Shown here piece by piece: positions 15,849-23,889 of a DNA stretch of 46,174 nucleotides (its first letter is position 1; the number at the start of each line of letters is the position of its first letter). A model generated the notes under the pieces. The model saw only the letters and a program-made list of their open reading frames with translations. It did not search any database and was not told where the DNA came from. Both the position numbers and the translations under genes were made by a program. This stretch comes from Stagnimonas sp. (GTDB lineage: Bacteria; Pseudomonadota; Gammaproteobacteria; Nevskiales; Nevskiaceae): positions 1 through 46,174 of the forward strand of contig JAUYNO010000055.1 of assembly GCA_030696045.1 (NCBI GenBank), written 5' to 3'.

Positions 15849-17003
15849 ATGTCGGGCGAGACCGAGGCCGTCGGCGATCTGATCACGGGCACGGCGACGG
15901 CCACCGCCATCGAGGGCGGCCCAGCGGCCTCCAGAAGCCACGACGAGCATCCGGACCACTGCCGCAACTGCCAGACCGCGCTGAGCGGCCCCTATTGCGT
16001 CCAGTGCGGCCAGCCGGCGCAGCTGCATCGCAGCCTGTCGGCGCTCGGCCACGACATCCTGCATGGCGTCTTCCACTTCGAGGGCAAGATCTGGCGCACG
16101 CTGCCGGAACTGCTGCTGCGCCCGGGCCAGCTCACCCGCCGCTATATCGCCGGCGAACGCGCCCGCTTCGTCTCGCCGATGGCGCTGTACCTGTTCAGCG
16201 TGTTCCTGATGTTCGCCGCCGTCTCGCTCGGCGGCGGCACCCAGGTCGGCACCGACCTGCTGGGTGACGAGGACAATTCGCCGCGACCCACCGAGTCCAT
16301 CGATGGCTGGAAGGCCGGACAGCAGGCCCTGGCGGACCAGACCGCGGGCAAACTGGCCAAGCGGCGCGCGGCGCTGGCCAACCAGGACCTGGCAGCGGAC
16401 GACCGCGCCGACCTGCAGGCAGACATCGCCCGCCTGAGCGAGCGACGGCAGCTGCACAGCGCGCTCGCCCGCAGCGATGCCGAGGCCCTGGAGGCGGTGG
16501 CGGCGGTGCAGCGGGCCCGGGGCAGCCCGACCATTCCGCACTCGCAGGTCCAGCTCGGCTGGCCGGCACTGGATCGAAAGCTCAGCGCGGGCCTGCACCA
16601 TTTCCAGAACAATCCGGACCTGCTCGCCTACAAGCTCAAGAGCATCGGCTACAAGTATTCCTGGGCCCTGATTCCGCTCAGTCTGCCGTTCCTGTGGCTG
16701 CTGTTCTTCTGGCGCCGCGACATCCCGCTGTACGACCACACCGTCTTCATCGCCTATTCGATCAGCTTCATGATGCTGCTGGTGGTCGCGATAAACCTGG
16801 CCGCCTACGTCGGCCTCAGCGGCTGGCTCTGGGGGCCGGCGCTGCTGGTCGTGCCGCCCTGGCACCTGTACCGGCAACTGCGCGAGGCCTACGGCCTGAC
16901 GCCGGCTGGCGCCAGGCTGCGGCTGGCGCTGCTGTCGCTCGGCATCCTGATCGTCCTGGCCGTCTTCATCGCCCTGCTGCTGGTGCTCGGGCTGCTCGGC
17001 TAG
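15849..17003 (+). CDS. DUF3667-type membrane protein with N-terminal zinc ribbon
   Basis: This 384-residue protein has a four-cysteine zinc ribbon (Cys38, Cys41, Cys50, Cys53: HCRNC...YCVQCGQ). Next come the DUF3667 core PGQLTRRYIAGERARFVSP near residues 94-112 and a first membrane segment (about 112-133, ALYLFSVFLMFAAVSL). A hydrophilic, helical loop rich in Ala, Asp and Arg follows (about 140-270). Three to four further membrane segments lie at about 275-293, 301-330 and 355-384. Function is unknown. The segment VHRSLSALGHDILHGVFHFEGK before the membrane is family-typical. The ATG is only 10 bp from a MITE-like repeat. Its TAG stop shares the CTAG palindrome with the stop of the convergent DUF4349 gene. 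Confidence 0.8.
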   Translation: MSGETEAVGDLITGTATATAIEGGPAASRSHDEHPDHCRNCQTALSGPYCVQCGQPAQLHRSLSALGHDILHGVFHFEGKIWRTLPELLLRPGQLTRRYIAGERARFVSPMALYLFSVFLMFAAVSLGGGTQVGTDLLGDEDNSPRPTESIDGWKAGQQALADQTAGKLAKRRAALANQDLAADDRADLQADIARLSERRQLHSALARSDAEALEAVAAVQRARGSPTIPHSQVQLGWPALDRKLSAGLHHFQNNPDLLAYKLKSIGYKYSWALIPLSLPFLWLLFFWRRDIPLYDHTVFIAYSISFMMLLVVAINLAAYVGLSGWLWGPALLVVPPWHLYRQLREAYGLTPAGARLRLALLSLGILIVLAVFIALLLVLGLLG

Positions 17004-17887
17004 GCCGAGGGCTTGCGCCAGCGCCGCCACAGGGCGCGCAGCGGCAGCACCAGCAGCAGGCCCAGCGGCAGCAGCACGATCAGTGACCAGATCAGCAGGT
17101 CGGCGAGACCCTGCAGCGCCTGCAGCAGGCTTTCGATGGCGCGCCTGGCGGTGCCGGTCGGCTGCCAGCCCGCGACTTCCACCGGGCGATTGGCGGCGTC
17201 CGATTGCAGGCTCAGGCTCACGGTCGACAGCGCCGCCGATTCGCGCAGGTACTTGAGCCGCGCCTGCGACTGCTCGATCTCGCCACGGGTCTGGGTCAGC
17301 TGGCCGAACACGCTCATCACGTCCTCGGTCTTCTTCGCCTGCCGCATGATCTCGTGCAGTTGCGCTTCGGCGCTCTGCAAGTTGCGCAGACGCGCCTCGA
17401 CATCGACCACCTCGCCGGTGACGTCGTCGCTGCTGAGGTTGAAGTCGCGCACCTCGATGGCGCGCGCGCGGATCGCCGCCAGCGCCTGGTCCAGCCGCGC
17501 CGCGTCGACCCGCAGCTGCACGGTGCCGGAAGCGATGTTGGCGCCATCGCGGCTGAAGCCCGACTGCGCCAGGAAACCGCCGAAACGGCTGGCGATCTCG
17601 CCCAGCGGGCCCAGCTCGGCCTCTGGGTCCTTCACGACCAGGGTCAGGCTGGCGTTGCGGATGATGATGCGCTGGGCGATGCCAACGGCGACCGAGCCGG
17701 GCTGCACCGGGGCGATGCCAACGCTGCGCGCCACGATCGCGGGCGGCGCCGGGGCCGGGGCCGAGGCCAGCTCCGCTATGGTGTAGTCGGCCATGGGCTC
17801 GGCGCCTGCTGCCACGGCGGCATCCTCCTTCTTGCAGGCGGATAGCAGGGCGAGGGACAGCAGCAGGACCGCTTTCAGCGAGGGCAT
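17000..17887 (-). CDS. DUF4349 lipoprotein
   Basis: This 295-residue protein opens with a lipoprotein signal (LLLSLALLSAC, Cys18 as lipid site). A low-complexity Ala/Pro linker and a DUF4349 domain follow. The domain is about residues 75-285: ISLTLVV-like strand IIIRNASLTLVVKDPEAEL, GGFLAQSGFSRDG and VRDFNLSSDDVTGEVVDVEARLRNL. Then come a coiled coil (about 165-215) and a C-terminal membrane helix (LIWSLIVLLPLGLLLVLPL) with a basic tail RALWRRWRKPSA. It would be anchored at both ends in the envelope. The family function is unknown. It is transcribed alone, divergent from ruvX and convergent with the DUF3667 gene, with 4-bp overlapping stops. Confidence 0.85.
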   Translation of the reverse strand: MPSLKAVLLLSLALLSACKKEDAAVAAGAEPMADYTIAELASAPAPAPPAIVARSVGIAPVQPGSVAVGIAQRIIIRNASLTLVVKDPEAELGPLGEIASRFGGFLAQSGFSRDGANIASGTVQLRVDAARLDQALAAIRARAIEVRDFNLSSDDVTGEVVDVEARLRNLQSAEAQLHEIMRQAKKTEDVMSVFGQLTQTRGEIEQSQARLKYLRESAALSTVSLSLQSDAANRPVEVAGWQPTGTARRAIESLLQALQGLADLLIWSLIVLLPLGLLLVLPLRALWRRWRKPSA

Positions 17888-17982
17888 GGCAGGACTCCGT
17901 GGTGGTGGGACTGCCTGCTTGAACGGCCCGGTCCGTGAAATGGGGTTAACGGCTCCGCACCCGCATCGCCGATACTGTCGCC

Positions 17983-18399
17983 ATGCCCACCTACCTGGCC
18001 TTCGACTACGGCGAGAAGCGCATCGGCGCCGCCGTTGGCGACAGCATCACCGGCGTGGCCAGGCCGCTGGCGACGCTGACCGGCGGCTTCGATGCGGTAA
18101 CGAAGCTGATCGCCGAATGGCGGCCGAAGGCGCTGATCGTCGGCCTGCCCCTCAATGACGACGGCTCCGAGCAACCGATCACCACCAAGACCCGTGCCTT
18201 CGTGAAGCAGCTGGAAGCGCGCTGCAAACTGCCGGTGCACTGGTCGGACGAGCGATTTTCCTCCCGCGCGGCCGACGACGTGCTGCGCAATGCCCGCGCC
18301 TCCGGTGAGATGAATCGCAAGGTGCGGAAAGGTGATCGGGACGGGCAAGCGGCTAAAATCATCCTGGAACAATGGCTCGCGACCGCCCAAGAAGAATGA
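17983..18399 (+). CDS. ruvX: RuvX/YqgF RNase H-fold nuclease, pre-16S rRNA processing
   Basis: This is a 138-residue cytosolic protein of the YqgF family. The RNase H-like active site is visible. Asp8 lies in [16 protein letters not shown], a Glu is in HWSDERFSS (about residue 90), and an Asp is in [14 protein letters not shown] near residue 120. [14 protein letters not shown] is the family's central motif. YqgF finishes the 5' end of 16S rRNA and has been proposed as a Holliday-junction resolvase. Length is standard. It overlaps pyrB by 4 bp (ATGA). The yqgE-ruvX-pyrB order matches Pseudomonas, except that DUF3667 and DUF4349 genes and repeats separate yqgE from ruvX, and the regulator pyrR is absent. 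Confidence 0.95.
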   Translation: MPTYLAFDYGEKRIGAAVGDSITGVARPLATLTGGFDAVTKLIAEWRPKALIVGLPLNDDGSEQPITTKTRAFVKQLEARCKLPVHWSDERFSSRAADDVLRNARASGEMNRKVRKGDRDGQAAKIILEQWLATAQEE

Positions 18400-19346
18400 C
18401 CCTACAACTCGACAACAACGGCCGCCTCCAGCATCTGCTGACCACCGAAGGGCTGCCACGCGCCCTGCTGGAACGCCTGCTGGATCGCGCCGAGCCTTAT
18501 GCCCGCGCCGCCGAGGCCGGCTTCAAGAAGGACCCGCTGCTGGTCGGCAAGACCGTGGTGAACCTGTTCTTCGAGAACTCCACCCGCACCCGCACCACCT
18601 TCGAGCTGGCGGCCACCCGCCTGTCGGCCGACGTCATCAATCTGCAGGTCTCGGCCAGCTCCACCGCCAAGGGCGAGACCCTGCTCGACACCCTCAAGAC
18701 CCTGGAGGCGATGCAGGCGGACATGTTCGTGATCCGCCACGAGGCCTCGGGCGCGGCGCACTTCTTCGCCGAGCACGCGGCGCCGGGGGTGGCCATCCTC
18801 AACGCCGGCGACGGCCGCCACGCCCACCCGACCCAGGCCCTGCTCGACGCCTTCACCATCCGCCGTCACCGGCCCCGCTTCGAAGGCCTTGCGGTCGCCA
18901 TCGTCGGCGACATCGTCCACTCCCGGGTCGCCCGCTCCAACATCCACTGCCTGCGCAGCCTGGGCTGCACCGACCTGCGGGTGGTCGGCCCGCCGACCCT
19001 GATCCCCGCCGGCATCGCCGAGCTGGGTGTCAGCGTCGAGCACAACCTCGCGCGCGGCTTGGACGGCGTCGACGTCATCATCCTGCTGCGCCTGCAGAAG
19101 GAGCGCATGGTCGGCGCCTTCCTGCCCTCGCTGGGCGAGTTTCACCGCGACTACGGCCTGACCCGCGAGCGCCTGGCGAAACTCAAGCCGGAGCTGCTGG
19201 TGATGCACCCGGGCCCGATCAATCGCGGTGTCGAGATCGAGGGCGAGGTGGCCTATGGCCGGCAGTCGCTGATCCTGGACCAGGTGCGCAACGGCGTGGC
19301 GGTACGGATGGCGGTGATGGCCGAAATTCTGGGGCAAGCCGGATGA
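18396..19346 (+). CDS. pyrB: Aspartate carbamoyltransferase catalytic chain
   Basis: This 316-residue enzyme makes N-carbamoyl-aspartate in pyrimidine synthesis. The carbamoyl-phosphate site [19 protein letters not shown] is at about residues 46-64. [20 protein letters not shown] near 128, the second-domain entry [16 protein letters not shown] near 159 and the aspartate-binding [12 protein letters not shown] near 268 are all intact. The start at 18396 overlaps the ruvX stop (ATGA). An in-frame ATG at 18372 inside ruvX would add eight residues and is less likely. In Pseudomonas the PyrB and dead PyrC' chains form a dodecamer, and a pyrC' gene follows here. A compound hairpin overlaps its stop codon and the spacer to pyrC' is packed with palindromes. 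Confidence 0.96.
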   Translation: MTLQLDNNGRLQHLLTTEGLPRALLERLLDRAEPYARAAEAGFKKDPLLVGKTVVNLFFENSTRTRTTFELAATRLSADVINLQVSASSTAKGETLLDTLKTLEAMQADMFVIRHEASGAAHFFAEHAAPGVAILNAGDGRHAHPTQALLDAFTIRRHRPRFEGLAVAIVGDIVHSRVARSNIHCLRSLGCTDLRVVGPPTLIPAGIAELGVSVEHNLARGLDGVDVIILLRLQKERMVGAFLPSLGEFHRDYGLTRERLAKLKPELLVMHPGPINRGVEIEGEVAYGRQSLILDQVRNGVAVRMAVMAEILGQAG

Positions 19347-19380
19347 GCCGGAAGTCCAGTGGACTTCCGGCCCGGCTTGC
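19334..19380 (+). repeat. Compound palindrome across the pyrB stop codon
   Basis: The outer arms GCAAGCCGG (19334-19342) and CCGGCTTGC (19372-19380) enclose inner arms GCCGGAAGTCCA (19347-19358) and TGGACTTCCGGC (19360-19371). All pairs are perfect, 21 bp in total. The only unpaired bases are an ATGA bulge, which contains the pyrB stop TGA, and one central base. In RNA this would be a very stable hairpin on the stop codon. No T-run follows, so it is not a classical intrinsic terminator. It could protect the pyrB message from 3' decay or be a REP-type element. Confidence 0.75.
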
Positions 19381-19382
19381 GA

Positions 19383-19442
19383 CCGGCCAGCGTTTGGCCG
19401 GATCGGGACTGACATTGAGTCAGTCCCGCTTGAGCCAAACGC
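19383..19442 (+). repeat. REP-like hairpin element with GCGTTTGGC/GCCAAACGC arms
   Basis: The arms GCGTTTGGC (19390-19398) and GCCAAACGC (19434-19442) enclose a perfect inner hairpin GGGACTGAC-ATTGA-GTCAGTCCC (19405-19427). A third stem, CCGGCCA (19383-19389) with TGGCCGG (19395-19401), overlaps the left arm, so the two folds exclude each other. The same arms recur at 33196-33247, and the same ATTGA loop recurs at 41496-41522. A further small stem, GTCCC/GGGAC, lies at 19474-19487 just before pyrC'. Confidence 0.7.
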
Positions 19443-19507
19443 GGCCGGGCCGGGGTCAGATCAAATGGACGAAGTCCCGCCAGGGACGGCAAAACTAAAG
19501 TCGATCA

Positions 19508-20758
19508 ATGAACTCCTCCACCCTGATCCGCAATGTCCGCCTGCTGTGCCCAGCCAGCGGTCTCGACATCGTCAGCGACATCCTGCTGCGCGACGGCCGC
19601 ATCGCCCACCTCGGCGCCGGCGCCGCGGCCGGCCAGCAGATCCTGGACGGCAGCGGCTGCTGGCTGATGCCGGCGGCCATCGATCTGGCAGCGCGCCTGC
19701 GCGAACCGGGTGCGACGCAGAAGGCCAGCATCGCCTCCGAAACCGAGGCGGCACTGGCAGCCGGCGTCGCCACCCTGTGCATGCCGCCGGACACCCGGCC
19801 GGTGGCCGATACCGCCGCCGTGGTGGATCGCATCCACGCCAAGGCGGCGCAGGCGGGCGCAGCCCGGGTACGGGTGCTCGGCGCCCTGACCCAGGGCCTG
19901 GCTGGCGAGGCGCTGGCCGAGCTGTCGGCGCTGAAGGCCGCCGGCGTGGTGGGCGTCAGCAATGGCCAGCGCCCCCTGGCCAACAGCCTGGTCGCCCGCC
20001 GGGCGCTGGAATATGCGCAGGGCCTGGGTCTGACCGTGCACGTCCAGGCCATCGACCCGGCGCTGTCCAACGGCGGCTGCGCCCACGAAGGCGCCATCGC
20101 CACCCGTCTGGGCCTGGCGCCGATCCCGGTCGCGGCCGAGGTGGCGGCGATCCGCCAGTGGATCTCACTGGTCGAGGACACCGGCGGTCGCGTGCACTTT
20201 GGCCGCCTGTCCTCGGCGCGCGGCGCCGAGTTGATCGAGAGCGCGCAGCAGCGCGATTTGCCGGTCAGCGCCGATGTCGCCGCGCACCAGCTGTTCCTCA
20301 CCGACGCGGCGCTGGAAGGCTTCAACGCACAGGCCCACCTGCTGCCGCCGTTGCGCGGCGAGGACGACCGCCAGGCCCTGCGTTCGGCCGTGGCGCGGGG
20401 CGTGATCACCGCGATCTGCTCCGATCATCAGCCGCACGAGCCGGACGCCAAGATCAATCCCTTCCCGCTCACCGAGCCGGGTGCCAGCGGCGTCGAAACC
20501 CTGCTGCCGCTGGCGATCCGGCTGGTGCACGAGGGCTTGCTGACCCCGCTGCAGATGGCCGAGCGACTGGTCGACGGCCCGGCCCGGGTACTCGACCTGC
20601 CACTGCCGATCATCGAACTGGGCGCCAGCCTGCCGCTGGTGCTGATCGATCCGCGCAAGGAATGGACGCTGCAGGCGGGCGAACTGCGCAGTCGCGGCCA
20701 CAACACCCCGTTCGCTGGCTGGCAGTTCCGGGGAAAGGCCCTGCACAGCTTCGTTTGA
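19508..20758 (+). CDS. pyrC': Dihydroorotase-like non-catalytic protein PyrC' (PyrX type)
   Basis: This 416-residue protein has the whole amidohydrolase fold of dihydroorotase but lost the metal site. The family motif DLHVHLREPG reads DLAARLREPG, with residues 61 and 63 being Ala and Arg instead of His. The HCED-type motif near residue 180 reads QAID. The later Asp region survives as CSDHQPH. Such dead PyrC' chains in Pseudomonas hold aspartate carbamoyltransferase together as a PyrB6-PyrC'6 assembly and do not hydrolyse dihydroorotate. The gene follows pyrB, as expected. A true pyrC must lie elsewhere. The ribosome site before 19508 is weak (AAAG), so translation may depend on folding of the hairpin-rich spacer. 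Confidence in loss of activity is high. Confidence 0.9.
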   Translation: MNSSTLIRNVRLLCPASGLDIVSDILLRDGRIAHLGAGAAAGQQILDGSGCWLMPAAIDLAARLREPGATQKASIASETEAALAAGVATLCMPPDTRPVADTAAVVDRIHAKAAQAGAARVRVLGALTQGLAGEALAELSALKAAGVVGVSNGQRPLANSLVARRALEYAQGLGLTVHVQAIDPALSNGGCAHEGAIATRLGLAPIPVAAEVAAIRQWISLVEDTGGRVHFGRLSSARGAELIESAQQRDLPVSADVAAHQLFLTDAALEGFNAQAHLLPPLRGEDDRQALRSAVARGVITAICSDHQPHEPDAKINPFPLTEPGASGVETLLPLAIRLVHEGLLTPLQMAERLVDGPARVLDLPLPIIELGASLPLVLIDPRKEWTLQAGELRSRGHNTPFAGWQFRGKALHSFV

Positions 20759-20781
20759 GACAGCGATCCATCGTCGTATCC

Positions 20782-20801
20782 CCGCTGCCGTCGGGCAGCG
20801 G
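20782..20801 (+). other. Perfect stem-loop between pyrC' and pilH
   Basis: CCGCTGCC-GTCG-GGCAGCGG forms an 8-bp GC-rich hairpin with a 4-nt loop, 23 bp after the pyrC' stop. There is no T-run after it, so at most it is a weak or Rho-assisted terminator of the pyr operon. The pilH ribosome site GGGAGGA follows 50 bp later. No clear pilH promoter could be picked between the two. Confidence 0.5.
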
Positions 20802-20856
20802 AATCGTGTAACTTCACCGCATTCTGGCAATCACAAAAAAATTCCGGGAGGAACCG

Positions 20857-21222
20857 ATGGCCCGCGTAATGATCGTGGACGACTCGCCCACGGATGTACA
20901 AAACATCAAAGGCATCCTGACCCGGGCGGGTCACGTCGCCCTGGAGGCCAGCTCCGGCCAGGACGCGCTGGATCGCATCAAGCAGGAAATGCCCGAAGTG
21001 GTGATCATGGACGTGGTGATGCCGGGCGTGAACGGCTTCCAGGCCACCCGCATGCTGTCGAAGGACCCGGCCACCGCCGCCATCCCGATCATCGTCATCA
21101 GCTCCAAGAACCAGGAGTCCGACCGCATGTGGGCGATGCGCCAGGGGGCCCGCGAATACATCATCAAGCCAGTGAAGGAAGCCGACCTGCTGGGCAAGAT
21201 CAAGCTGGTGCTCGGCGGCTGA
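20857..21222 (+). CDS. pilH: Single-domain response regulator PilH
   Basis: This receiver-only protein has 121 residues. The pocket is VMIVDDSPTDVQNIKGIL, the phospho-acceptor is Asp52 (IMDVVMPGVNGFQATR), and the conserved Lys104 is in YIIKPV. The SSKNQESDRMWAMRQGAREYIIKPV stretch is diagnostic of PilH. PilH opposes PilG in the type IV pilus chemosensory pathway, favouring retraction and draining phosphate from ChpA. A strong GGGAGGA ribosome site precedes the ATG. It is followed 52 bp later by pilJ. It is placed after the pyr operon and apart from pilG, pilI and chpA, which lie 10 kb to the left on the other strand. Confidence 0.95.
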   Translation: MARVMIVDDSPTDVQNIKGILTRAGHVALEASSGQDALDRIKQEMPEVVIMDVVMPGVNGFQATRMLSKDPATAAIPIIVISSKNQESDRMWAMRQGAREYIIKPVKEADLLGKIKLVLGG

Positions 21223-21274
21223 ACAGCCGACGACCGACGCAGCCCCCTAGGCGACTCAGGAGTACACCCAATTC

Positions 21275-23293
21275 ATGGCCGACCGAAACTACCTCCGCAC
21301 GCTCCGGCAAAGCCGCCTGGGCCTGCTGATCGCCGGCGCCGTGCTGATGGCGCTCGCCATCGGCACCTCGGTCTACCTGCAGCAGACGGGTGGTCGCCAC
21401 GAGGCCTGGATCTCGCTCGCCAAGCAGATCTCCGCCGATGTCAGCGATCTGGCCCGCATCGGTCAGGCCGGCGCGCTCGGCCTGGAGCCGGATTTCGCGA
21501 CCCTGGTGGCGGCCCGCGAGACGCTCGATGCCAACATCAAGGCCCTGCGCGAGGGTGATGCCGAGGTCGGCATCAGCTCGATACCGCTGACCGTGGGCGG
21601 TGAACTGGACAGTCTGCAGACCGCCTGGAGCGGCCTCGGCGCCTCGCTCGACGACCTGCTCTCGGCCGAGGCGCCCTACCGTCGCGCCGCCGGCAACGTC
21701 GCGCTGGTGGCGGAAGCCACTCCGCGCCTGTTCGAAGCCTATGAGGGCGTCGCCCAGCGGCTGGCCCAGCGCGGCGCCTCCACCGGCCAGATCTTCGCCA
21801 CCGCCGGCCAGCTGGTGCGGCTGGAACGGATCCGGGGCCTGGCCTCGCAGTTGCTCACCGGCGGCAACGCAGCGCTGGCGCGGGCCGGCGAACTGGAGCA
21901 GGAAGCCCAGACCTTCGCCCAGGTCAACCGCATGCTCACCGAAGCGGTGAGCGGCCTTGACTACACGCCACTACGCGACAACGCCGGTGCCGGCGTCGAA
22001 AAGGATTTTGAACCGGTGCTGGCCGCCGTCGCGGCGCTGAAGGCCGATGCCGAGCCGCTCGACCGCATGCAGAAGGGCGCGGCGGTGCTCAAGGGCGATG
22101 GCGCCAACGTGCTGGCCACCGCCAAGGGCCTGGAGCAGGCACTGATCGATTCCGAAGTACGGCATGACCGGCTGCCGGCGGCGGCGGCCTTCATGGGCGT
22201 GCTCGCCCTGCTGTTCGTGGCCGGCTTCATCTATGTGTCGATCACCGGCCTGGCCAGCGAACAGGCGGTCTCGCGCGACCGCGACGCCGCTCAGCAGCAG
22301 GCGATTCTCCGGCTGCTGGACGAAATCACCAACCTCGCCAACGGCGACCTGACCGGCGAGCTGACGGTGAGCGAGGACTTCACCGGCAACATCGCCGACT
22401 CGCTCAACTACACGGTGCAGACCCTGCGCGAACTGGTCGGCACCATCAACCGCACCTCGGTGGAAATCGCCGCCGCCGCCTCCAGCACCGCCAATTCGGC
22501 GGAACGCATGAGCGAGGCCTCGGAAGGCCAGGCGCGCGAGATCGTGCAGGCCACCCGCTCGATCAACACTGCCAGCCGCTCGCTGGAGGACGTCGCCGGT
22601 CGCGCCGAGAAGCTGGCGGAACAGGCCAAGTCCTCGGTCGAGGTGGCGCACAACGGCGCCGCCACCGTGGGCCGCACCATCCAGGGCATGAGCACCCTGC
22701 GCGAGCAGATCCAGGACACCGCCAAACGCATCAAGCGCCTGGGCGAGTCCTCGCAGGAAATCGGCAACATCATCGAGTTCATCAACGACATCGCCGAGCA
22801 GACCAATACGCTGGCACTGAATGCTTCGATCCAGGCCGCGATGGCCGGTGAGGCCGGCCGCGGTTTCGCGGTGGTGGCCGACGAAGTGCAGCGACTGGCC
22901 GAACGCGCCGGCTCGGCGACCCGGCAGATCGAAACCCTGGTCAAGACCATTCAGGCCGATACCCAGGAAGCGGTCACCTCGATGGAGCGCTCGACCACCA
23001 ACGTGGTCGGCGGCGCGAAATCGGCGGAAGAAGCCGGTCTGGCGCTGACCCGGGTCGAAGCCTCGTCGCAGGAACTGGCGAAGCTGATCCAGGAAATCGC
23101 CGGCGCGGCACGCGGACAGTCGGCGGAGACCACCCGGCTGGCCGATACCATGCAGGGCATTCGTCAGGTCGCCGTGCAGACTTCCAGCACCGCCCAGCAG
23201 ACCGCCGAAGCGGTCGGTGAACTCAGCGTACTGTCGGAGAAGCTGCGTGAATCGGTGGCCGGCTTCAAGCTGCCGACCGACCTGAACTACTGA
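21275..23293 (+). CDS. pilJ: Type IV pilus chemoreceptor PilJ (methyl-accepting chemotaxis protein)
   Basis: This 672-residue inner-membrane receptor has TM1 at about residues 14-36. A large periplasmic part (37-298) with two helical PilJ domains follows, then TM2 at about 300-326 and a HAMP-like region. The signalling tip carries [20 protein letters not shown], then [26 protein letters not shown] at about residues 500-550. The hairpin is flanked by long coiled coils. PilJ senses surface contact or pilin and controls ChpA through PilI and ChpC. Length is close to Pseudomonas PilJ (682). The ATG at 21275 has CAGGAG 12 nt upstream. It forms an operon with pilH that ends in a terminator at 23314. 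Confidence 0.95.
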   Translation: MADRNYLRTLRQSRLGLLIAGAVLMALAIGTSVYLQQTGGRHEAWISLAKQISADVSDLARIGQAGALGLEPDFATLVAARETLDANIKALREGDAEVGISSIPLTVGGELDSLQTAWSGLGASLDDLLSAEAPYRRAAGNVALVAEATPRLFEAYEGVAQRLAQRGASTGQIFATAGQLVRLERIRGLASQLLTGGNAALARAGELEQEAQTFAQVNRMLTEAVSGLDYTPLRDNAGAGVEKDFEPVLAAVAALKADAEPLDRMQKGAAVLKGDGANVLATAKGLEQALIDSEVRHDRLPAAAAFMGVLALLFVAGFIYVSITGLASEQAVSRDRDAAQQQAILRLLDEITNLANGDLTGELTVSEDFTGNIADSLNYTVQTLRELVGTINRTSVEIAAAASSTANSAERMSEASEGQAREIVQATRSINTASRSLEDVAGRAEKLAEQAKSSVEVAHNGAATVGRTIQGMSTLREQIQDTAKRIKRLGESSQEIGNIIEFINDIAEQTNTLALNASIQAAMAGEAGRGFAVVADEVQRLAERAGSATRQIETLVKTIQADTQEAVTSMERSTTNVVGGAKSAEEAGLALTRVEASSQELAKLIQEIAGAARGQSAETTRLADTMQGIRQVAVQTSSTAQQTAEAVGELSVLSEKLRESVAGFKLPTDLNY

Positions 23294-23313
23294 GAGCCCG
23301 TTCGCGCTTGACT

Positions 23314-23341
23314 AAAAAGCCCGCTAGCCAGCGGGCTTTTT
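23314..23341. terminator. Bidirectional intrinsic terminator after pilJ
   Basis: AAAAAGCCCGCT (23314-23325) and AGCGGGCTTTTT (23330-23341) form a perfect stem with a short loop. There are T-runs on both strands, so it can stop pilJ transcription and that of the convergent small gene. On the minus strand the hairpin lies inside the last codons and stop (TAG at 23326-23324) of that gene, whose Lys-Lys-Lys-Pro-Ala-Gly tail is encoded by it. Confidence 0.88.
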
Positions 23342-23701
23342 CTTGGCTGCCGGCTGCGGCACGGCGGCCGGTGGCGGTTCCGGTTCCGGCACCGGCCCGG
23401 GCAGGCTGATATACGGTGGCGGCTCCACCGCCCGCCCGTCATAGACGCGGCCCAGCGGCCGGGTTCCAGGCGGCGGCGTCCGCACGCCCAGGGTGTCGAA
23501 ATTGCCGGCTGCGGAGTTGCCGAAAAAGCCTATGCCCTGGTCACCGAACAAGCCCTGCTGGCGGTCGCCATAGCGGTCCGGTGGGGCGTTGCTGGGTTGC
23601 GCCGACACCGGTCCGGCCAGCGCCGCCAGCAGCAGCGCCAGGCCGAAACGGGTCCGCGGCGCCCAGGTTTCGGTGGCGGCAGGCGAACGACAGGCGGACA
23701 T
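23324..23701 (-). CDS. Small exported proline-rich protein, function unknown
   Basis: This 125-residue hypothetical protein opens with a 15-residue polar lead. A hydrophobic signal follows (about residues 18-35, FGLALLLAALAGPVSAQ), with likely cleavage after VSA. The mature part holds a Gly/Phe/Asp-rich stretch (DRQQGLFGDQGIGFFGNSAAG) and a Pro/Glu-rich tail ending KKKPAG. No domain is recognised. It is a plausible small periplasmic or surface protein. Its stop and last codons lie in the bidirectional terminator shared with pilJ. It is divergent from pckA, and about 190 bp between them carries the pckA promoter. That it is a real gene rests on the signal peptide and the terminator position. 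Confidence 0.65.
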   Translation of the reverse strand: MSACRSPAATETWAPRTRFGLALLLAALAGPVSAQPSNAPPDRYGDRQQGLFGDQGIGFFGNSAAGNFDTLGVRTPPPGTRPLGRVYDGRAVEPPPYISLPGPVPEPEPPPAAVPQPAAKKKPAG

Positions 23702-23781
23702 GGAAGACCTTGACGGCAGGAGAACACCGCCAGCATAGCCAATCCATATCGGCCCGGAGGCTGGGCAAAGTCCCCAGCGGC

Positions 23782-23810
23782 TTGCCCGACCCGGCGGCCG
23801 GCACTATCCT
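23782..23810 (+). promoter_or_regulatory. Candidate promoter of pckA
   Basis: TTGCCC (23782-23787) and TATCCT (23805-23810) are separated by 17 bp in the spacer upstream of pckA. The resulting transcript would have a leader of about 73 nt before the ATG at 23890. The match is moderate (TTG and TAT with final T kept). No operator palindrome was recognised. Confidence 0.45.
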
Positions 23811-23889
23811 GCGCGCCTCCTTTTGCGGCGGTTGCCCTGCGTCCGAGCAGCCGTCACCGGTTTCTTTTACGTCAAGCAAGGTGTGCTCA

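Noticed and set aside
17000..17003. Shared CTAG stop codons of the DUF3667 and DUF4349 genes as a regulatory feature
   Set aside because: CTAG is self-complementary, so convergent genes sharing it is a natural economy. Nothing else suggests a role.
19347..19371. Intrinsic terminator directly after pyrB
   Set aside because: The stem is strong but no T-run follows, and pyrC' lies downstream in the same direction, so read-through is expected.
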